Origin: an uncultured Eubacteriales bacterium
GTDB lineage: Bacteria; Bacillota; Clostridia; Oscillospirales; Oscillospiraceae
Assembly: GCA_900321275.1 (NCBI GenBank)
Contig: ONVI01000049.1
Coordinates: forward strand, 1 to 50,785
Direction of reading: 5' to 3'
Length of the DNA stretch: 50,785 nt
Within the stretch, counting starts at the first letter, position 1. Each line of letters opens with the position of its first letter. Shown piece by piece: positions 46,980 to 50,785 of the stretch. A program made the translations under genes and the position numbers. The notes under the pieces are model-generated. The model had not been told where the DNA came from. It worked only from the letters and a program-made list of their open reading frames with translations, and ran no database searches.

Positions 46980-49376
46980 TCAGTCTTCCGGCCTGGGCCT
47001 GCCGTCGATATCCCCGAAGTATTTCTCGCGCGCGTCGTCGTCCAGATCGAAAGCCTGGCAGATCCCGTCAATGTTGAGCTGCCGCCAGTCCCTGTCGTAG
47101 ATCATGTAGCGCAGCTCCTCCATCGCGTTTTCCCAGGATTTGACGCTGCTGCCCGCGCGTTTGTAATCCCGCTCGATCTCGGGCCGGATCTCGTCGGCCA
47201 TACGGTCGATCTCCGCGAGTACCGCCTCGTTGGAAAGCGGGTCGCGCAGCAGCTCGGCGGCGCGGGTCAGGAACTGCTCGCGGAAGCTCTCGTTCTCCAT
47301 CAGCGGCACCGAAAAGGCGGCGACCTGAATGACGGAGGCCCCGTAATCGTTGAGCAGATTGCACTGCACGCTGCTGGAGCTGCGGAAAGCCGCGTCCAGA
47401 TCGTAAAACAGCAGGTGCCATTTGTTGTCCGCAAGCGCCGACCTTGCATAGCGGAGGTTGCCGCTGGTGACGTCGGTATTGGCGCAGAAGCCCTCCATGA
47501 ACAGCCAGTCGATCAGGCTGTCAATATCCACCGCCTGGCAGAAGCGCTCGTAATTCTCCGGGTCCCGCATGTCGTTTTTATTGACAAAGTCCACCGTGGA
47601 CATGTAAAACTCGGAATTGTAGGCGGCGGGAGCCTCAAAGCACTCCACGCTGTCCTTATCCACCCCGGCGACACTTGCGTAGAGAGAGGCGTTGGGTCTC
47701 TCCTTAAGGGTATAGAGGCCCGCATACTCGCCGTTGAGATAGAGGACGCAAAAAATGCTGCGCTGGTTGACGACGGCGGTATTCGCTTTTTCGGCGAGAC
47801 TCTGTGCAAGCTCGTTGCGGATGACGGTCTGGTACTGATCCTGCCCGGCGCGCAGCAAAAGCGCGGTAAAGGACGTCGCGCTGCCGCCGAAGATATCGTG
47901 CTCCAGCGTTGCCTGCCCATAGGCGCCGTTGATGTGAACAGCCATATTTTTCTTGGGCAGGACAAGACTCGTCTCGCCGTTGAGCGTGACGCCGCAGTTG
48001 ATGCGGAAGCTGTCCCCATCCCGATACATGGCGAGGGAGCCGGGCAATTCATAGAGCTTGACGCCCGCATCATAGATGGCGTTGAATTCCCGGAAATCCT
48101 CGGCTACAAAGCTCACCACCGGCAGGCTGTGGCCCTCGTTGATGATATAGCTCAGGGTCAGGACGCGGCTCGGCAGGGCGTCCGGCTCATAGCTTCTGAC
48201 ACTTACGACGCAGGTCTCGCTGATTTCAAAGGGGCCGTTATAGGCAATGCTCATCTCCGTAGGGGCGCTGTCATTGATGGTATAGCGCAGAACCCCCTCT
48301 CCGGCAAGCTCTACCTTCACGCTCTCCGTATCCTCAAAAACGCCGTCCCGCGTCAGGCAGACCGGCATGGCGCTGACACGGCGCCGGCCGTCGAGATTCG
48401 TCGTGCCCGGCGTCGGTTCGGCAAAATAGAAGAAGCCCGCTTCGCCATCCATGCGCCCGTAGCTGCATCCGGCCGGGATATCGCGCAGATCGGCGCGGTC
48501 AATGAGTCCGCCCGCGGTGCTGGTCAGATAGAGCTGATCCTTTGCCGCGTTGAGCGAGAAGCCCGTGCAGGGGGTGCTGCCATAGGAATCCGTACCCGAC
48601 GCCTCGCAAACGAAGACAGCAAAACCGCCGGGCTGCAGGGTTTCAATCGGGAGCTGCCACAGGAAGGGGCTCTGATCCTTGTCGGAGAGGTAGTAGTCGG
48701 AAAGTTCTACCGGCATGTCGGAGACGTTTTTAATCTCTACCCAGTCGCAGTCGTACGATGTCCCAGCCACATTGAGACCGATGTTTTTGACCTGCGCCTC
48801 GCTGATAATGAGAGGGCCTGCGGCGGTCAGCGTCTGCTGGTACGCTTCATAGCCGTCCGCGGTATTCTCAAAGCCCGGCGTGGGATAGAGACTCTCGCTC
48901 CACTCCCCCTTGTCGTTCAAGGCCCAGCTCACGTCGGAATCGCAGTCCGGGCAGGCCACGCTGTCCACCGGCAGGCCGGCGGCGTCATAGAGACAGACAC
49001 AGTCCTTTTCCGACAGGGCAAAGTCCGTATGCAGGGCCGGAGCGTTGCGGTTTTTCTTGGACGCGAAGAGAATCAGCCGCTCCCCCGGCTTAAGCTCCTT
49101 CTCCGGCAGGAGCCAGCCACTGCGCCCTTCGCGGTCAGCAATGCGGAAACCCTTGAGGGAGACGACTCCGTCCGACAGATTGGCAAGCTCGATCCAGTCG
49201 GAGAAATCCCCGTCCTCGTCGCGGAGGGTGGTTCGGTTTTTTCCCATCAGCTCCGTGATACACAGCTCTCCCTGCAGCACAGAAACCGTCGGCCCGGCGG
49301 CCAGGGCCGGGGCCGAAGCGCCGCAGGATAGCAGCACGGCCAGAAGGATGAGAAGAAAGCGTTTGCTTTTGCGCAT
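46980..49376 (-). CDS. Secreted CotH-kinase-domain protein with lamin-tail domains
   Basis: 798 residues. Signal peptide 1-27 (MRKSKRFLLILLAVLLSCGA...ALA). Two lamin-tail (LTD) domains at about 33-150 and 190-320 (each with ITEL/ISEA..., DWIELANLS, DWVEIKNVS, L.GF.L.D). A chitobiase-like beta-sandwich segment (about 345-410) follows, then a CotH domain: KKNMAVHIN, LYLNGEYAGLYTLKERP and WHLLFYDLDAAFR, the last with the metal-binding D-x-D. Bacillus CotH is a protein kinase of spore coats, but most LTD-CotH proteins of gut Firmicutes have unknown targets. Start chosen for GGAGGTTCCC and the signal peptide. Confidence 0.88.
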   Translation of the reverse strand: MRKSKRFLLILLAVLLSCGASAPALAAGPTVSVLQGELCITELMGKNRTTLRDEDGDFSDWIELANLSDGVVSLKGFRIADREGRSGWLLPEKELKPGERLILFASKKNRNAPALHTDFALSEKDCVCLYDAAGLPVDSVACPDCDSDVSWALNDKGEWSESLYPTPGFENTADGYEAYQQTLTAAGPLIISEAQVKNIGLNVAGTSYDCDWVEIKNVSDMPVELSDYYLSDKDQSPFLWQLPIETLQPGGFAVFVCEASGTDSYGSTPCTGFSLNAAKDQLYLTSTAGGLIDRADLRDIPAGCSYGRMDGEAGFFYFAEPTPGTTNLDGRRRVSAMPVCLTRDGVFEDTESVKVELAGEGVLRYTINDSAPTEMSIAYNGPFEISETCVVSVRSYEPDALPSRVLTLSYIINEGHSLPVVSFVAEDFREFNAIYDAGVKLYELPGSLAMYRDGDSFRINCGVTLNGETSLVLPKKNMAVHINGAYGQATLEHDIFGGSATSFTALLLRAGQDQYQTVIRNELAQSLAEKANTAVVNQRSIFCVLYLNGEYAGLYTLKERPNASLYASVAGVDKDSVECFEAPAAYNSEFYMSTVDFVNKNDMRDPENYERFCQAVDIDSLIDWLFMEGFCANTDVTSGNLRYARSALADNKWHLLFYDLDAAFRSSSSVQCNLLNDYGASVIQVAAFSVPLMENESFREQFLTRAAELLRDPLSNEAVLAEIDRMADEIRPEIERDYKRAGSSVKSWENAMEELRYMIYDRDWRQLNIDGICQAFDLDDDAREKYFGDIDGRPRPED

Positions 49377-49406
49377 GGGAACCTCCGAAAAAACAATATT
49401 GGGTGT

Positions 49407-49436
49407 ATTATAGCGCCGAATGCCGCGAACTGTCAA
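49407..49436 (-). promoter_or_regulatory. Promoter of the CotH operon
   Basis: On the minus strand: TTGACA, 18 bp, TATAAT, 30 bp before the start codon. Confidence 0.75.
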
Positions 49437-49445
49437 ACAGAATAC

Positions 49446-49474
49446 TTGTACAACAGAAGGAGAAACGCTATAAT
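49446..49474 (+). promoter_or_regulatory. Promoter of the asparaginase gene
   Basis: TTGTAC, 17 bp, TATAAT, 41 bp before the start codon; divergent from the CotH promoter with only 9 bp between the -35 boxes. Confidence 0.7.
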
Positions 49475-49515
49475 AAGGAAAACAACCCCAATTTGTCTTC
49501 CGAGAGGGCGCAAAT

Positions 49516-50514
49516 ATGAAAAACATCCTCATGATCGGCACCGGCGGAACCATCGCCTCGGAGATGTCGCCCGAGGGCCTGACGCCGGAGCTTACGCCTT
49601 CGCAGCTTCTGCGCTGTGTGCCCGCGATCCGGGACATCTGTATGGTGGACTGCCTGAACCTGTTCAGCCTCGATTCCACCAACATCACGCCCGCGCACTG
49701 GCTGCAGACCGCCCGGGCCATCCGCGAGCATTACGCGGACTATGACGGCTTCGTCATCAGTCACGGCACCGACACCATGGCCTATACCGCCGCGGCACTG
49801 AGCTATCTGGTGCAGAGCGCCGACAAGCCCATCATGCTCACCGGCGCGCAGAAGCCCATCAACTACGACTCCACCGACTCCAAGCTCAACCTGACCGACG
49901 CCTTCGTCTGCGCCGCCTCCGGGGAGCTTGCGGGCGTGAACATCGTCTTCAGCGGGCGCGTGATCCTCGGCACCCACGCGCGCAAGACCTGCTCGAAGAG
50001 CTTCGCGGCCTTTTCCAGCATCAACTACCCCGACGTGGGGATTCTGCTGGACCATCGTCTGGTGCGCTATATCCCGCCGCTGAGCCTGTCCAGGCCGCTG
50101 TTTTACGATGTTCTCGACGAAAAGGTGGGGCTTGTGAAGATGGTTCCCGGCCTCGATCCCGGTGTGCTGGACTATATGCTCTCCCGAAACGACGCGCTGA
50201 TTATTGAGTGCTTCGGCGTCGGCGGTCTGCCCGCCTACGAGGATGACCGCATCCTCCGCCTGATGGAAAAGCACACGGCGGCGGGCAAGTTCATTGTCGT
50301 CACCACCCAGGTGCAGAACGAGGGCTCGGATCTCTCGGTCTATTCGGTGGGCCACGGTCTCAAGCAGAATCCCCTGGTGCTCGAGGGCTACGACATGACC
50401 AGCGAGGCGCTCTATGCCAAGATGATGTGGATTCTCGGCCAGACGAAGGAGCCGCGCAAGGTCGCGCAGCTCTTCTATACCCCCATCGCGCACGATATGC
50501 TGCGGAAAGAGTAA
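49516..50514 (+). CDS. Type I (cytoplasmic) L-asparaginase
   Basis: 332 residues; hydrolyses asparagine to aspartate and ammonia. First catalytic Thr in IGTGGTIAS (T12), second in DGFVISHGTDTMAYTAAALSY (HGTD 83-86), and the conserved Lys in TGAQKP. There is no signal peptide, and the length fits AnsA rather than the secreted type II enzyme. The C-terminal domain (ALIIECFGVGGLP, VVTTQVQNEGSDLSVY) is complete. It stands alone behind its own promoter. Released ammonia would suit the glutaminase-less NadE and GuaA in this window, but that link is only a thought. Confidence 0.93.
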   Translation: MKNILMIGTGGTIASEMSPEGLTPELTPSQLLRCVPAIRDICMVDCLNLFSLDSTNITPAHWLQTARAIREHYADYDGFVISHGTDTMAYTAAALSYLVQSADKPIMLTGAQKPINYDSTDSKLNLTDAFVCAASGELAGVNIVFSGRVILGTHARKTCSKSFAAFSSINYPDVGILLDHRLVRYIPPLSLSRPLFYDVLDEKVGLVKMVPGLDPGVLDYMLSRNDALIIECFGVGGLPAYEDDRILRLMEKHTAAGKFIVVTTQVQNEGSDLSVYSVGHGLKQNPLVLEGYDMTSEALYAKMMWILGQTKEPRKVAQLFYTPIAHDMLRKE

Positions 50515-50523
50515 CGCAGCATG

Positions 50524-50672
50524 CCTCCCTCAGCCGCGCAGCGGCGGAATGAGGGAGGGGGACCGCTTCAGCGGTGGAGGGAGTCCGCCCCTGCTTACAG
50601 CGCGCAAGACACAGACACTCCCTCAGTCACCAGTGTGCGCACTGGTGCCAGCTCCCTCAGAGAGGGAGCTTA
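50524..50672. repeat. Interspersed CTCCCTCAG...CTGAGGGAG palindromic repeat
   Basis: Nested palindromes CCTCCCTCA...TGAGGGAGG, CCGCTTCAGCGG, CCAGTGTGCGCACTGG and GCTCCCTCAGAGAGGGAGC. Same family as 14375-14524 and the fragment at 40484-40502. Confidence 0.7.
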
Positions 50673-50689
50673 TAAGGAAGGATTATAAT

Positions 50690-50785
50690 ATGCAAACTGT
50701 AATCATCATCGGCGCCGGGGCGTCCGGCATGATGGCCGCGCTGACGGCAGCGGAGATGCCGGGGCGGCGCGTGGTGCTGCTTGAA
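50690..50785 (+). CDS. FAD-dependent oxidoreductase, 5' end only (YhiN/HI0933-like)
   Basis: The first 32 residues are visible: a GxGxxG dinucleotide-binding strand VIIIGAGASGMMAALTAAEM and the end of the second strand RVVLLE, whose Glu would bind the FAD ribose. AAGGAAGG precedes the ATG by 8-10 bp. The GAGASGMMAA form is typical of the HI0933/YhiN flavoprotein family. It is cut by the window end. Confidence 0.75.
   Translation, partial: MQTVIIIGAGASGMMAALTAAEMPGRRVVLLE

Overview
The window looks like a chromosomal segment of a G+C-rich gut Firmicute, most likely Clostridia of the Oscillospiraceae/Ruminococcaceae type. The reasons are strong AGGAGG-type ribosome binding sites, TTGACA/TATAAT promoters with 17-bp spacers, a clostridial glgC-glgD-glgP set, an RNase Y gene, CotH/lamin-tail proteins, and short interspersed repeats of the kind common in these genomes. 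The genus is an inference; no rRNA is present.

Layout. Positions 1-6.7 kb are accessory DNA next to a tRNA-Thr/tRNA-Asp pair: a DUF5655-like gene, a metallo-beta-lactamase-fold hydrolase, a 290-bp array of short degenerate repeats, an OGG-type DNA glycosylase, two tyrosine integrases, and a small excisionase-like gene that overlaps the first integrase. A structured leader precedes the first integrase, and a diverged second copy of it lies gene-less at 1.75-1.98 kb. From 7.3 to 13.6 kb are four tandem paralogous leucine-rich-repeat proteins (one membrane-anchored, three lipoproteins), followed by nadE. At 14.5-17.2 kb are a glycosyltransferase with an AbrB-type regulator, and a GMP synthase lacking the glutaminase domain. 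At 17.4-20.2 kb is a patch of broken genes, mobile repeats and a lower-G+C P-loop protein. Positions 20-32 kb carry housekeeping and envelope genes: proC, a CCA-adding-type enzyme, a maltose-acetyltransferase-like protein, a FUSC-HAD fusion, a secreted repeat protein, tcdA, a PpiC foldase and prfB. Positions 31-39 kb hold prs-pth and the glycogen genes glgC-glgD-glgP with a PfkB kinase. Positions 39-50.8 kb hold a dicarboxylate symporter divergent from an AraC regulator, an inositol-monophosphatase-like enzyme, rny, membrane proteins, a CotH protein, an asparaginase, and the start of a flavoprotein.

The most unusual content is not a protein family. Two families of short non-autonomous inverted-repeat elements (about 169 bp and 130-135 bp) share one hairpin architecture and one core motif although their ends differ. 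Their insertions sit in 5' leaders (LRR operon, araC), flank proC, appear to supply stop codons, and in one case supply the last ~32 residues of a predicted metallopeptidase. Also notable are an exact 77-bp tandem duplication of the glgP translation start, which creates an overlapping upstream ORF, and the two-copy structured leader with paired changes in its stems. All assignments rest on reading the sequence; no database search was run.
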